DNA from: an uncultured Flavobacterium sp.
GTDB lineage: Bacteria > Bacteroidota > Bacteroidia > Flavobacteriales > Flavobacteriaceae
Assembly: GCF_946478785.1 (NCBI RefSeq)
Contig: NZ_CAMLDD010000006.1
Span: 124,001-188,000 of the forward strand
Reading direction: 5' to 3'
DNA length: 64,000 nt
This document shows positions 51,871 to 60,959 of the stretch, in pieces (position 1 is the stretch's first letter; the number at the start of each line of letters is the position of its first letter). The notes beneath the pieces were generated by a model. The model was not told the origin of the DNA, did no database searches, and saw only the letters and a list, made by a program, of their open reading frames with translations. Both the position numbers and the translations under genes were made by a program.

Positions 51871-54042
51871 TTATAAATTTTCCTTAATAAAGTTAGTCAT
51901 TTTATTGTAAAGCTGAATTCTGGTTTTTCCTCCATAAATCCCATGATTCTTATCGGGATATATCTGAGAATCAAATTGTTTGTTAGCCTGAATCAAAGCT
52001 TCCATCATTTGCATGGAATTCTGAACATGAACGTTGTCGTCACCAGATCCGTGAATCAATAAAAATTTTCCTTTTAATTTATCAACATGATTTATTGGAG
52101 AGTTCTGATCGTATCCGCTTGCATTTTCCTGAGGTGTCTGCATGTATCTTTCGGTATAAACACTGTCATAAAAACGCCAGTTCGTTACCGGAGCAACTGC
52201 AATAGCCATTTTAAAAACATCATTTCCTTGAAAAATACAGTTTGAAGCCATAAAACCTCCATAACTCCATCCGAAGATGCCAATTCTTGAAGCATCAACA
52301 TATGGATAAGCACCAATTACTTTTGCCGCATCAATTTGATCTTCAACTTCATATTTTCCTAATTCTTTTTGGGTCACTTTTTTAAAGTCTGCTCCTTTAA
52401 AACCAGTTCCTCTTCCATCTACACAAGCTACAATATATCCTTGTTGAGTAAGGGATAAAAACCAATAATCATCTGTACCGTTCCAGTCGTTATTTACCTG
52501 CTGAGAGGCCGGACCTGAATATTGGTACATAAAAACAGGATATTTTTTGGCTGGATCAAAATCTTTTGGTTTCAAAATCCAGGCATTCAGTTCGTTTCCT
52601 TTAGCGGTTTTTAAAACAAAGAATTCTTTTGTTGGCAAATTATATCCTTTCAATTTATCAGCAAGCGCTTTATTGTCTTCGATTACCTGAATTTGTTTTC
52701 CGGTTTTAGCCTCGTTTAAAGTATAAGTTGTCGGCTGAGTCGCACTTGAGAAGGTGTTAATGAAAAATTGAAAATTAGGGCTTAAAGTAGCTGTATTTGT
52801 TCCTGTATTTTTGGACAAACGCGCTTTATTTTTTCCGTCTAAAGCGATACGATAAATATCTCTGTTGATTGATCCATTTTCTGTAGACTGGTAAAAAATG
52901 GTTTTTGTTTTTTCGTCGAAACCGTAGTATGAAGTTACTTCCCAATTTCCCTTTGTAACCTGATTTTTTAGTTTTCCGGCTTTATCATAAACATAAATAT
53001 GATTAAATCCGTCTTTTTCGCTTGTCCAGATAAAGCTGTTATCTTTCAGGAATGTCAAATTATCGGTAACATCAACATAAGCTTTATCCTTTTCATTCAG
53101 TACTACCTTTGCAGTTGCTGTAGTTCCGTCAATAAATAATAAATCCAGGTTATCCTGATGGCGGTTTAAAACCTGGGCAGACAATGTATTATTATCATTT
53201 GTCCATTGTAATCTTGCAATATAAAAGTCATTATAATTTCCTAACTCAACTTTTTTAGCTGTATTTACAGCTGCATCATAAATATGTAACGAAACTTCTG
53301 AATTTTTCTCTCCAGCTTTCGGATATTTAAATGTCTCAATTTTTGGATATAAATCTTTATGGAAAACAGACATCGAAAATTCCGGAACAGCACTTTCATC
53401 AAAACGAATGTAAGCTAATTTTTTACTGTCCTTACTCCAGTCAAATGCCCGGACAAAAGCAAACTCCTCTTCATATACCCAATCCGTAATACCGTTTATG
53501 ATCGCATTTTTCTTTCCATCTGTTGTAACAGCAGTCGATTTTTTTGAAGCTACATCATACACATAGAGGTTATTTTCTTTAGCATAAGCAATTTTAGTTC
53601 CATCAGGAGAAAAAGTGGGTTCCTGAACCTGAAAATCAAAAAGTTTGGTCAGCGATTTAGATGCTATATCGTATAAAAAATAATCTGCTGTAAAAGAATG
53701 ACGAAAGATTTGGCTGGAATTATTAGCAATTAAAATCTTTTTTTCTGAAGCATCAAAAGTATAACTGTCAATTCCTTCAGCCAATTCCTTATGATTTTTT
53801 GTATCTATTAAATTTGATACTTTTTTGAGGGTTGCAAAATCATACAAATCAATTTGCATGCTTCTGCTTGCATAATCAACATTTAATACTGTATATTGAT
53901 TTGTATTTCTTAAAGATTGCAATTCATCCATTCCTCTGGCCCGAAAAGCTCCATTATAAATATCTTCAACAGTAATTTTTTGTTGTCCAAAAACGGTAGC
54001 AACTAAAAATAAAAGTATTACAGTAATTTTACTTGAATTCAT
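51871..54042 (-). CDS. Dipeptidyl-peptidase IV (S9 family)
   Basis: A 723 aa exported serine peptidase that removes Xaa-Pro dipeptides. A signal peptide (ITVILLFLVATVFG) is followed by a beta-propeller (about 40-470) and an alpha/beta-hydrolase domain. The catalytic Ser593 is in FGWSYGGFMAS. The Asp is in HGSGDDNVHVQNS and the His in DKNHGIYGG. The propeller has the substrate-binding Glu pair in DWVYEEEFAFV. It starts at ATG 54042; a TTG one codon earlier is not preferred. First gene of the peptide-use operon. Confidence 0.94.
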   Translation of the reverse strand: MNSSKITVILLFLVATVFGQQKITVEDIYNGAFRARGMDELQSLRNTNQYTVLNVDYASRSMQIDLYDFATLKKVSNLIDTKNHKELAEGIDSYTFDASEKKILIANNSSQIFRHSFTADYFLYDIASKSLTKLFDFQVQEPTFSPDGTKIAYAKENNLYVYDVASKKSTAVTTDGKKNAIINGITDWVYEEEFAFVRAFDWSKDSKKLAYIRFDESAVPEFSMSVFHKDLYPKIETFKYPKAGEKNSEVSLHIYDAAVNTAKKVELGNYNDFYIARLQWTNDNNTLSAQVLNRHQDNLDLLFIDGTTATAKVVLNEKDKAYVDVTDNLTFLKDNSFIWTSEKDGFNHIYVYDKAGKLKNQVTKGNWEVTSYYGFDEKTKTIFYQSTENGSINRDIYRIALDGKNKARLSKNTGTNTATLSPNFQFFINTFSSATQPTTYTLNEAKTGKQIQVIEDNKALADKLKGYNLPTKEFFVLKTAKGNELNAWILKPKDFDPAKKYPVFMYQYSGPASQQVNNDWNGTDDYWFLSLTQQGYIVACVDGRGTGFKGADFKKVTQKELGKYEVEDQIDAAKVIGAYPYVDASRIGIFGWSYGGFMASNCIFQGNDVFKMAIAVAPVTNWRFYDSVYTERYMQTPQENASGYDQNSPINHVDKLKGKFLLIHGSGDDNVHVQNSMQMMEALIQANKQFDSQIYPDKNHGIYGGKTRIQLYNKMTNFIKENL

Positions 54043-54185
54043 CAAAATTATTTTAAATATAAAAAGAGCCCAATTTTAGTAAAAAAAACGAACATAATAC
54101 ACATTTTGATTGTTAAATGTTAAAAAAATAAAATTTTGGTTCTTATCAAAATAAAAAAACATTTTAAACAAGAGGCTGAAAATGG

Positions 54186-54193
54186 TATCTTTG
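54186..54193 (+). promoter_or_regulatory. -7 element of the HMG-CoA reductase gene
   Basis: TATCTTTG, 29 bases before the ATG at 54223. It argues against the longer ORF that would start at 54136. Confidence 0.55.
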
Positions 54194-54222
54194 TCGCAAC
54201 AATACCTCTTAAAATACTGAGA

Positions 54223-55521
54223 ATGAACAACGCTGTTGCCGGATTTTCTAAATTATCCAAAAAAGAAAAAATAAACTGGATTGCAAATGAATATTTTTCA
54301 ACCCCCGAAGAAACTTTAAACATTATAAGAAATTACTGGAATTCAGATGAAAAGCTTCAGCAATTGCATGATGAATTTATTGAAAATACTATAACCAACT
54401 TATATATTCCGCTTGGAGTAGCTCCTAATTTCTTGATCAACGGTAAATATAAAACCATACCAATGGCAATTGAAGAAAGTTCTGTTGTCGCTGCAGCCTC
54501 TAAATCGGCAAAATATTGGGCAACACGTGGCGGATTTAAAGCAACCGTAATCGATACCGAAAAAATAGGCCAGGTTCATTTTACTTATACTGGAGATACT
54601 CAAAAATTAGAAACCTTATTTAAAATAATCAAACCAAAATTATTCTCAGACACCCAAAGCATCACCAAAAATATGCAGCAACGTGGCGGCGGAATTCTGG
54701 ATATTCAATTAAAAGACAAGAGAAATTTACTCGATAATTATTTTCAGCTTCATGCTACTTTCGAAACCAAAGATAGTATGGGAGCCAATTTTATCAACTC
54801 GTGTTTGGAACAGTTTGCGAGTACTTTAAAAGAAGAAGCTCAAAATGCAGGCTTAGAAGTACAGGTTGTTATGAGCATTTTGTCAAATTATGTGCCTAAT
54901 TGCATTGTAAGAGCCGAGGTCTCCTGTCCAATTGAAGATCTGGCTGAAAAACATATTACTAATCCTCAGGATTTTGCAGAACGTTTTGTTCAGGCCGTAC
55001 AGATCGCAGAGGTAGAACCTTTCAGAGCTGTTACTCACAACAAAGGTATTATGAATGGTGTCGATGCTGTCGTTCTGGCAACAGGAAATGACTTTAGGGC
55101 TGTCGAAGCAGGTATACACGCTTATGCATCCAGAAATGGTCAATATGCAAGTTTATCGCACGCTAAAATCGAAAACGGTATTTTTACCTTCTGGCTTGAA
55201 CTTCCACTTGCTTTAGGAACAGTTGGCGGATTAACTTCCTTACATCCGTTAGTAAAATTATGTTTAGAAATCCTTCAAAAACCGTCTGCCAAAGAATTAA
55301 TGGAAATTGTTGCCGTAGCTGGATTAGCTCAAAATTTTGCTGCATTGCGTTCGCTAACCACAACCGGAATCCAGGAAGGACATATGAAAATGCACCTTAA
55401 TAATATCATCAACCAATTTGAAGCTAACGAAGAAGAACGCCATTTAATCAAAGCTCACTTTAAGAAAGCCGCAGTTTCGCATAGCGCTGTAGTGGAATTT
55501 ATTGAAAATTTAAGAAAATAA
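54223..55521 (+). CDS. mvaA: Class II hydroxymethylglutaryl-CoA reductase
   Basis: A 432 aa enzyme reducing HMG-CoA to mevalonate, first committed step of the mevalonate route to isoprenoids. Marks: IPLGVAPNFLINGKYKTIPM near residue 60, the catalytic Glu in AIEESSVVAAASKSAKYW near 84, HNKGIMNGVDAVVLATGNDF near 272, and a C-terminal catalytic His (EGHMKMHL). Class II enzymes lack the membrane domain, as here. The start is ATG 54223, downstream of the -7. The next gene is a GHMP kinase, consistent with the mevalonate pathway. Confidence 0.93.
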   Translation: MNNAVAGFSKLSKKEKINWIANEYFSTPEETLNIIRNYWNSDEKLQQLHDEFIENTITNLYIPLGVAPNFLINGKYKTIPMAIEESSVVAAASKSAKYWATRGGFKATVIDTEKIGQVHFTYTGDTQKLETLFKIIKPKLFSDTQSITKNMQQRGGGILDIQLKDKRNLLDNYFQLHATFETKDSMGANFINSCLEQFASTLKEEAQNAGLEVQVVMSILSNYVPNCIVRAEVSCPIEDLAEKHITNPQDFAERFVQAVQIAEVEPFRAVTHNKGIMNGVDAVVLATGNDFRAVEAGIHAYASRNGQYASLSHAKIENGIFTFWLELPLALGTVGGLTSLHPLVKLCLEILQKPSAKELMEIVAVAGLAQNFAALRSLTTTGIQEGHMKMHLNNIINQFEANEEERHLIKAHFKKAAVSHSAVVEFIENLRK

Positions 55522-55527
55522 TTAGAA

Positions 55528-55600
55528 GCTATTCCCGCTGTTCACTAAATCTTTTGTGGCAAACCCCGCCACAAAAGGATATCGTTGCCATCGGGGCTAA
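55528..55600 (-). ncRNA. Repeated hairpin element, copy 3 (minus strand)
   Basis: Core 55592-55534 on minus reads GATGGCAACGATATCC, then a 10-bp stem (55551-55560 with 55568-55577, loop 7), then GATTTAGTGAACAGCGGG. It matches copies 1 and 2 outside the stem. It fills the whole gap between HMG-CoA reductase and the GHMP kinase, antisense to both, and would also form a hairpin in the plus-strand operon transcript. Confidence 0.6.
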
Positions 55601-55610
55601 AAAATACAGA

Positions 55611-56531
55611 ATGAAAACAACCTTTTACAGTAACGGAAAACTTTTAATTACAGGAGAATATCTAGTTCTTGACGGCGCTAAAGCTTTTGCATTACCCACA
55701 AAGTTTGGTCAAAATCTAATAGTAGAAAATGGTACAAGGAACGAAATCATCTGGAAGAGTTATAACGTTGATCAAAAAATTTGGTTTGAAGATACTATTT
55801 CGTTCAATGAAATAATTAATAATATAAAGGATGAAATTGAAACTGTAAAATCAACGCTAATTAATATTCTGCATGAAGCTTATCTTTTAAATCCTGTTTT
55901 CATTGATACTGCTAACGGATATAAAATAAGAACACACCTAACGTTCCCTAAAAATTGGGGTCTTGGTACCTCTTCAACCTTATTAAACAATATTGCCCAA
56001 TGGACACAAATTGATGCTTTCACATTACTTAAAAACAGTTTTGGCGGCAGTGGTTATGATATAGCCTGTGCTCAAAATGACACACCAATTATTTATCGTT
56101 TAGAACAAGATTTACCTGTTGTCGAACAAGTGAATTTCAATCCCAATTTCACTGAAAACATCTATTTTGTTTATCTGAATAAAAAGCAGAGTAGCAAAAC
56201 TGCCATAAAAGCATATTACAATAATAAAAATAATCATTTAGCCAAAAACATCATCAATAACAACAAAATTACTGATACTGTTATTAAGGCTCAGACCTTA
56301 AAAGAATTCGCTCAATCCTTAGAGAATCACGAGATTCACCTAAGTAACATTTTAGAATTGCAAACTATTAAAGAAATGATTTTTCCGGATTTCAACGGAG
56401 TAATTAAAAGTCTTGGTGCCTGGGGCGGTGATTTCGTAATGGCTGTTTCTAAAGAAAATCCATCAGCATACTTCGCAAAAAAAGGATATGAAACTATTCT
56501 TTCTTTTGAGAAAATGATTTTACAGAGATAA
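55611..56531 (+). CDS. GYDIA-type GHMP kinase (mevalonate pathway)
   Basis: A 306 aa GHMP-fold kinase. It begins YSNGKLLITGEYLVLDGAKA, with the ATP-binding NWGLGTSSTLLNNIAQWT near residue 122, NSFGGSGYDIACAQND near 142 (GYDIA motif) and SLGAWGGDFVMAVS near 267. It probably phosphorylates mevalonate or phosphomevalonate; which one is not decidable here. The start is ATG 55611; a longer ORF to 55554 would translate the hairpin element. It is 89 bases downstream of HMG-CoA reductase. Confidence 0.86.
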   Translation: MKTTFYSNGKLLITGEYLVLDGAKAFALPTKFGQNLIVENGTRNEIIWKSYNVDQKIWFEDTISFNEIINNIKDEIETVKSTLINILHEAYLLNPVFIDTANGYKIRTHLTFPKNWGLGTSSTLLNNIAQWTQIDAFTLLKNSFGGSGYDIACAQNDTPIIYRLEQDLPVVEQVNFNPNFTENIYFVYLNKKQSSKTAIKAYYNNKNNHLAKNIINNNKITDTVIKAQTLKEFAQSLENHEIHLSNILELQTIKEMIFPDFNGVIKSLGAWGGDFVMAVSKENPSAYFAKKGYETILSFEKMILQR

Positions 56532-56554
56532 ATTATCTAAAATAGATTATTAAT

Positions 56555-56989
56555 TCACTTTTTTGTCTTTAACATGTTTTGATGTTTTGATTCAAGACGA
56601 CGAACTTTTTGAGTTTCCAGTTCGTTAGATTCGATAAGAGTGTTATGTAAGCGCTCTGCCATTTTTTCTATACTGTTTGTAATAGAATCATATACTAGTT
56701 CCATTCTTCGATGTTTCTCTTCCTTTACTGCTTTTAAAACATGCTCAACAAAAACCTTATCATATTTTTCGGCAACAGAATCACGGGTATTAGTTAGCCT
56801 GATCACATAATCATTACTTAATATAGTAACTTTAAAGTGTTGTTCTTCATTACTCAAATAGTATTTCCCTCCTAATTCATCAACATTAATATCTGTAGTA
56901 CTAACTTTTAGAAGTTCTGTTATTATACCAAAAATATGATTTTCGATTTTAGAATATACCTTAGGTTTTTTTCTTAACAAATTAAACAT
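56555..56989 (-). CDS. Hypothetical protein, flavobacterial type
   Basis: A 144 aa soluble protein I do not recognise. It begins MFNLLRKKPKVYSKIENHIF, with a beta-rich part (GGKYYLSNEEQHFKVTILSN) and a long basic, helical C-terminus (about 85-144; MERLHNTL-like ALKAVKEEKHRRMELVY region and KVRRLESKHQNMLKTKK) that may be a coiled coil. No signal peptide. The longer start (57007) would add MYLIFV. It converges with the GHMP kinase gene. Confidence 0.5.
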   Translation of the reverse strand: MFNLLRKKPKVYSKIENHIFGIITELLKVSTTDINVDELGGKYYLSNEEQHFKVTILSNDYVIRLTNTRDSVAEKYDKVFVEHVLKAVKEEKHRRMELVYDSITNSIEKMAERLHNTLIESNELETQKVRRLESKHQNMLKTKK

Positions 56990-57222
56990 AACGAAAATTA
57001 AATACATGATTAATATTGAGCTTATCTATCATTCGTCTGATTTTTATTTAGCATTAACATAATAAAACCTACTTAATTAAAAGCAAAAATTCTAACAAAT
57101 TAAATGCAATAATTTGAATATCCCAAATTTTTTAAATCATATTTCGATCACCCCATATATCTTAAAGAACTCATCGTAATTAAATACGTAAAAACCTTAC
57201 ATTCTGCATTTTAAAAACAAAG

Positions 57223-57262
57223 AAAAACCCGAAACGTTTTGAAGCGTTTCGGGTTTTTTTAT
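57223..57262 (-). terminator. Terminator of ppiD
   Basis: AAAAACCCGAAACG (57223-57236) pairs with CGTTTCGGGTTTTT (57245-57258) around an 8-base loop. T runs occur on both strands, so it may act bidirectionally, but on minus it directly follows the ppiD stop at 57282. The rest of 57008-57222 holds nothing I can support. Confidence 0.87.
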
Positions 57263-57281
57263 ATTTTTTGTTATTACTAAA

Positions 57282-59381
57282 CTAGTAATTGAATTGCAAT
57301 CTATTATCTTCAATTTTAGCATTACTTTTTAAAGCTGGTAAAATTCTGCTTGCATCAGATGCACTTTGGGCTTTTATTTTAGATACATATTCAGCATGAT
57401 TTGCGATAGCTGGTGCTTTAATAGTACTGATGTTTTTTACAACATAAACTCCTGTATTTCCTTCAATTGGAGCAGAAACTTTATTTGGTGCTAAAGCAAA
57501 TGCATTTCCAACTACTTTAGGCTCCTGACCTACACCACCTGGTAAAGTTGGGTTTTCCATAGTAACATTAGTTGCTTGTTGTACTTTAACTCCTGCACTT
57601 TTAGCAATAGCTTCAAGGCTTGAACCTGCCATTTTAGCTTTTAATATCTCTGCTTTTCGCTTGTTTTTCAAGATTGGCTCCACATAAGGTCTTGCTAACG
57701 TAACAGACACTAAACCTGATTTGTTTTCGCTTTTGTATTGTGCAATTACGTGACCAATATTTGCGATTTCAAAACGTTTTACATCTCCTTCTTTTGTTTC
57801 TTTATCAAATGCCCATCTTACAATAGAACGTTGATTTCCTAATGGTCCAAAAGCTTCATCCATAGCTTTAGCAGTAACTGGCGCTTCCACTTTTAATCCT
57901 AATTGTTTCGCTGTAGCATTAAAATCCTTATCGGCAGCATCCATTTCAAATTTGGTTGCCAATGTAAATACTTTATCAGAAGTAGCTTCAGAAGGCTGAA
58001 TTTTTTGAGCAATTGTAGCTAAACGAATTCCGTCTTGTTTATCAGTAATTTTGATAATATGGAATCCAAATTGAGTTTCAACTAAACCAACTTTTCCAAT
58101 TCCGTTATTGAATACAAAATCATTGAAAGGCTTTACCATTTGGTTTGGACCAAAATATCCTAAATCGCCACCTTGTTGTGCAGATGAATCATCAGAACTT
58201 GTAAAAGCCAGCATCATGAAGCTATCCGGATTAGCCTGAACCTGTGCTAAAATACCTTCAGCTTTGGCTTTAGCCTCTTCTTTTGTTCTTTTTTCTTTTT
58301 GGTTTGGAGTCTGAGACCCTTCGTAACCAATTAAAATATGACTTGCTTTTGCATTAACACCTGCTTTAAATCCTAAAGATTTAGAAATAGCATAGTATTT
58401 TCCAAAAACATATGGTCCATAAATTTGTCCAGGAGCTAAACTGAATAATTTATCTGCATCAACTGCAGGCAAAGAATTTTTAGCAATATAGGTCGAATCA
58501 TAAGGTACATCTGAATTGGCGTTTACAAATTCAGCAACGTTTGTAGCATTCCTAAATCCAGGTAATGTATCATTTTTACCGGTTTTAGCATTATACTCTA
58601 CTCTTCCATTTAATAAAGCTGTAATTTTAGCTTTAATTTCAGCTTCATCTTCTTTTGAAGGTTTGTCTTCAACTAATACATATTGAATTTCACGAGTTGC
58701 ATCTGCTTTAAACTTTTTCTCGTTTTTCTTCATATAATCCACAATCTCTGAATCAGAAATTTTCACTTCACTATCTTTAATAGAAGAATATAATGCGGCA
58801 GCATACGCAAAATTCACTTTGTTAGCTTCCATTTCATATTTTAGCTTCCCTTCGCTGGCAGTAGTGTAAAGACCTGATTTTACAAGTGTGTTGTAGATTT
58901 GAAATTTCGCATTTAATTCAGCGTCTTTTTCTTTTTCAGTAATGAACTGAGCTGCTTCCGGATTTGCTTTGAAGTATTCTTTGAATTTAACAATATCAAA
59001 CATACCAGCAGCATTTAAGAACATTGGGTTTTTACCAATATTAGGATCAGCTTTTAAAACTTCTAATAGGTGTTTTTCTCCCACTCTCAAACCTAATTTA
59101 TCAAACTGACTTGACAATAAGGCAATTGAAACCTCCTGATCCCATACTCTGTTTGCAGCTTCAGTGGAAGTAATTCCCTGCCCACTTTTTTCAACATTAC
59201 TAACTTTAACTCTAAAGTCTTCAAATGAAATATCCTTTCCATCGATGCTTCCTACATCCTTTGAACTTTGACCAAAACTACCGCTACTGAAAAGATCCTG
59301 TATTATAAATGCAAATAATGCAAGTGCAATAACTCCTATCAATAATGCGGAACGCTGTCTAATTTTTGCTAAAACTGCCAT
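57282..59381 (-). CDS. ppiD: PpiD-type membrane-anchored peptidylprolyl isomerase
   Basis: A 699 aa periplasmic folding factor. An N-terminal anchor (SALLIGVIALALFAFIIQDL, about 11-30) is followed by a SurA-N-like chaperone region (about 40-230), a rotamase domain with KASHILIGYEGSQ near 348, QQGGDLGYFGPNQMVKPFND near 400 and VETQFGFHIIKITD near 440, and a C-terminal helical domain. It assists outer-membrane protein folding. ATG 59381 is chosen, since a start at 59423 lies in the promoter. Confidence 0.9.
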   Translation of the reverse strand: MAVLAKIRQRSALLIGVIALALFAFIIQDLFSSGSFGQSSKDVGSIDGKDISFEDFRVKVSNVEKSGQGITSTEAANRVWDQEVSIALLSSQFDKLGLRVGEKHLLEVLKADPNIGKNPMFLNAAGMFDIVKFKEYFKANPEAAQFITEKEKDAELNAKFQIYNTLVKSGLYTTASEGKLKYEMEANKVNFAYAAALYSSIKDSEVKISDSEIVDYMKKNEKKFKADATREIQYVLVEDKPSKEDEAEIKAKITALLNGRVEYNAKTGKNDTLPGFRNATNVAEFVNANSDVPYDSTYIAKNSLPAVDADKLFSLAPGQIYGPYVFGKYYAISKSLGFKAGVNAKASHILIGYEGSQTPNQKEKRTKEEAKAKAEGILAQVQANPDSFMMLAFTSSDDSSAQQGGDLGYFGPNQMVKPFNDFVFNNGIGKVGLVETQFGFHIIKITDKQDGIRLATIAQKIQPSEATSDKVFTLATKFEMDAADKDFNATAKQLGLKVEAPVTAKAMDEAFGPLGNQRSIVRWAFDKETKEGDVKRFEIANIGHVIAQYKSENKSGLVSVTLARPYVEPILKNKRKAEILKAKMAGSSLEAIAKSAGVKVQQATNVTMENPTLPGGVGQEPKVVGNAFALAPNKVSAPIEGNTGVYVVKNISTIKAPAIANHAEYVSKIKAQSASDASRILPALKSNAKIEDNRLQFNY

Positions 59382-59412
59382 TTTTATTATAGTTAATTTT
59401 ATATTCAGTTTG

Positions 59413-59441
59413 CGAAAATACAATTATCTAGTTAATAACAA
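59413..59441 (-). promoter_or_regulatory. Promoter of ppiD
   Basis: On minus, TTG (59441-59439), 18 bases, TATTTTCG (59420-59413), one base off the -7 consensus. The ATG at 59381 is 31 bases downstream. Confidence 0.5.
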
Positions 59442-59490
59442 TACAACTAGTGTTTTATTTTGCACATTTTTTTTTTAATTAATAAAAAAA

Positions 59491-60750
59491 TTACTCCTTT
59501 GTGGTCATTTTTACTAATTCGATTTTCTTGTTGGAACATTCTTCTATCACAAAATGATAATTTCCAACACTCATTTTTTCACCTTTTTGAGGAATATCCT
59601 TTGTAAAATCCATTATAAATCCACCTAAAGTTCCGTAAGAATCATTTTCGGGAATATCTAATTTATATGTTTCATTTAAATAAGCCACCTCTAATCTTGC
59701 TGAAAAAAGATATTCATTTTCTCCTATTTCCTGCTCAATTAATTCTTCGTCCAAATCATGCTCGTCTTCAATTTCACCAAAAAGTTCTTCTACAATATCT
59801 TCTATAGTTATAATACCTGAAGTTCCCCCATATTCATCTAAAACAACTGCAACATTTTTTCTTTTTTTGATAAGCAGACTCAAAACATCTTTTATCAAAA
59901 TTGTTTCGGGCACAAACTCCACTGCCATTAAAACCGACTTTATTGTTTTTGGTTTTTTAAACAAGTCAAAAGAATGTACATAACCCACAATATCATCAAG
60001 GGAATTTTGACTTACAATGATTTTCGAATAGCCTGTTTCTACAAATAATTCTTTGAGATCAGGAACTGTATCAAACAAGTCTATATCTACAATTTCTGTT
60101 CGGGGTGTCATAATATCACGCGCCTTCATTCCCGAAAATTCTAATGCATTCTGAAAAATCTGAATTTCAGAATCTACTTCCTGGTTGTCTTCAACAGAAT
60201 TCATCTGCTCAGTAATGTAATTTCCTAATTCAATTTTACTGAAATATAATTGAACCTGATCCCCCTCAGTTTTAAAAAATTTTCGCAAAATAAAATCAGA
60301 AATCCAGATAAAAAAAGTTGAAATGTAATAGAATAACCGATAAAAAATATAAGCCGGAACAGCAAAAACCCTAATTAAAGAATTGGCATAAATCTGAAAT
60401 AAGATTTTTGGAAAAAACTCTGCAGTTATTAAAACAATAAAAGTAGAAATAAAAGTGAGAAGAAATAAATTTGTGTATCCAGAAAATTCATAACCAAAAT
60501 TTGTAATGCCTTGCAGGATCAGATCTGCAGTAAAAAAACCATAAACAACTAATGCCACATTGTTTCCAATAAGCATTGCTGCGACAAATTTAGATGGTTT
60601 TTCGGTAAGCTTCGTTAATATTCGGGAAACAAAGTTATCTTGTTTCTTTTCGATTTCAAGGTAAATCTTATTAGAGGAAACAAAAGCTATTTCCATTCCT
60701 GAAAAAAAGGCTGATAGTATTAAACATAGTATTATAATACTAATTTCCAT
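59491..60750 (-). CDS. CNNM/CBS-domain (hemolysin-family) membrane protein
   Basis: A 419 aa protein with an N-terminal CNNM (DUF21) membrane domain of four segments (about 1-170; FFSGMEIAFVSSNKIYLEIE), two CBS repeats (about 210-330; MTPRTEIVDIDLFDT, VVLDEYGGTSGIITIEDIVE) and a C-terminal CorC/HlyC domain (about 345-415). The family includes magnesium/cobalt efflux proteins, and GldE of flavobacteria is related. It is not near gldD here. Two bases from the preceding small gene, in the coaX-to-CNNM operon. Confidence 0.9.
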   Translation of the reverse strand: MEISIIILCLILSAFFSGMEIAFVSSNKIYLEIEKKQDNFVSRILTKLTEKPSKFVAAMLIGNNVALVVYGFFTADLILQGITNFGYEFSGYTNLFLLTFISTFIVLITAEFFPKILFQIYANSLIRVFAVPAYIFYRLFYYISTFFIWISDFILRKFFKTEGDQVQLYFSKIELGNYITEQMNSVEDNQEVDSEIQIFQNALEFSGMKARDIMTPRTEIVDIDLFDTVPDLKELFVETGYSKIIVSQNSLDDIVGYVHSFDLFKKPKTIKSVLMAVEFVPETILIKDVLSLLIKKRKNVAVVLDEYGGTSGIITIEDIVEELFGEIEDEHDLDEELIEQEIGENEYLFSARLEVAYLNETYKLDIPENDSYGTLGGFIMDFTKDIPQKGEKMSVGNYHFVIEECSNKKIELVKMTTKE

Positions 60751-60752
60751 TT

Positions 60753-60947
60753 TTATTGCTTTTTATAATGATCGTCAAATTTCTTAGAAAATTTTCTCCT
60801 GAAAAAAAACATAAAAATACTTACACCTGCAATCAAAAAACTCAGCCAGGGTGTTTCATTCGAATCATTCAGCTTTGTAATCCCGTCATAAATAAAAGCA
60901 ACTGCAATTAATAAGTAAACGTATTGTGTATATTTTAAGTAATTCAT
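60753..60947 (-). CDS. Small membrane protein (64 aa)
   Basis: A 64 aa protein with two hydrophobic segments (YVYLLIAVAFIYDGI and WLSFLIAGVSIFMFFF) and a basic C-terminal tail. Not recognised by family. It is supported by tight spacing: 12 bases after lptC and 2 bases before the CNNM gene, in the same direction. Confidence 0.72.
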   Translation of the reverse strand: MNYLKYTQYVYLLIAVAFIYDGITKLNDSNETPWLSFLIAGVSIFMFFFRRKFSKKFDDHYKKQ

Positions 60948-60959
60948 AATTTTTAATTT

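Noticed and set aside
54043..54050. TAATTTTG on the minus strand directly before the DPP-IV ATG
   Set aside because: It abuts the start codon with no gap, so transcription would begin inside the gene; probably a chance match.
55554..55610. N-terminal extension of the GHMP kinase
   Set aside because: It would translate the repeated hairpin element; the ATG at 55611 gives the normal family start.
59491..60750. GldE gliding-motility protein
   Set aside because: Domain order is similar, but gldD is not adjacent, so the general CNNM/CBS name is safer.
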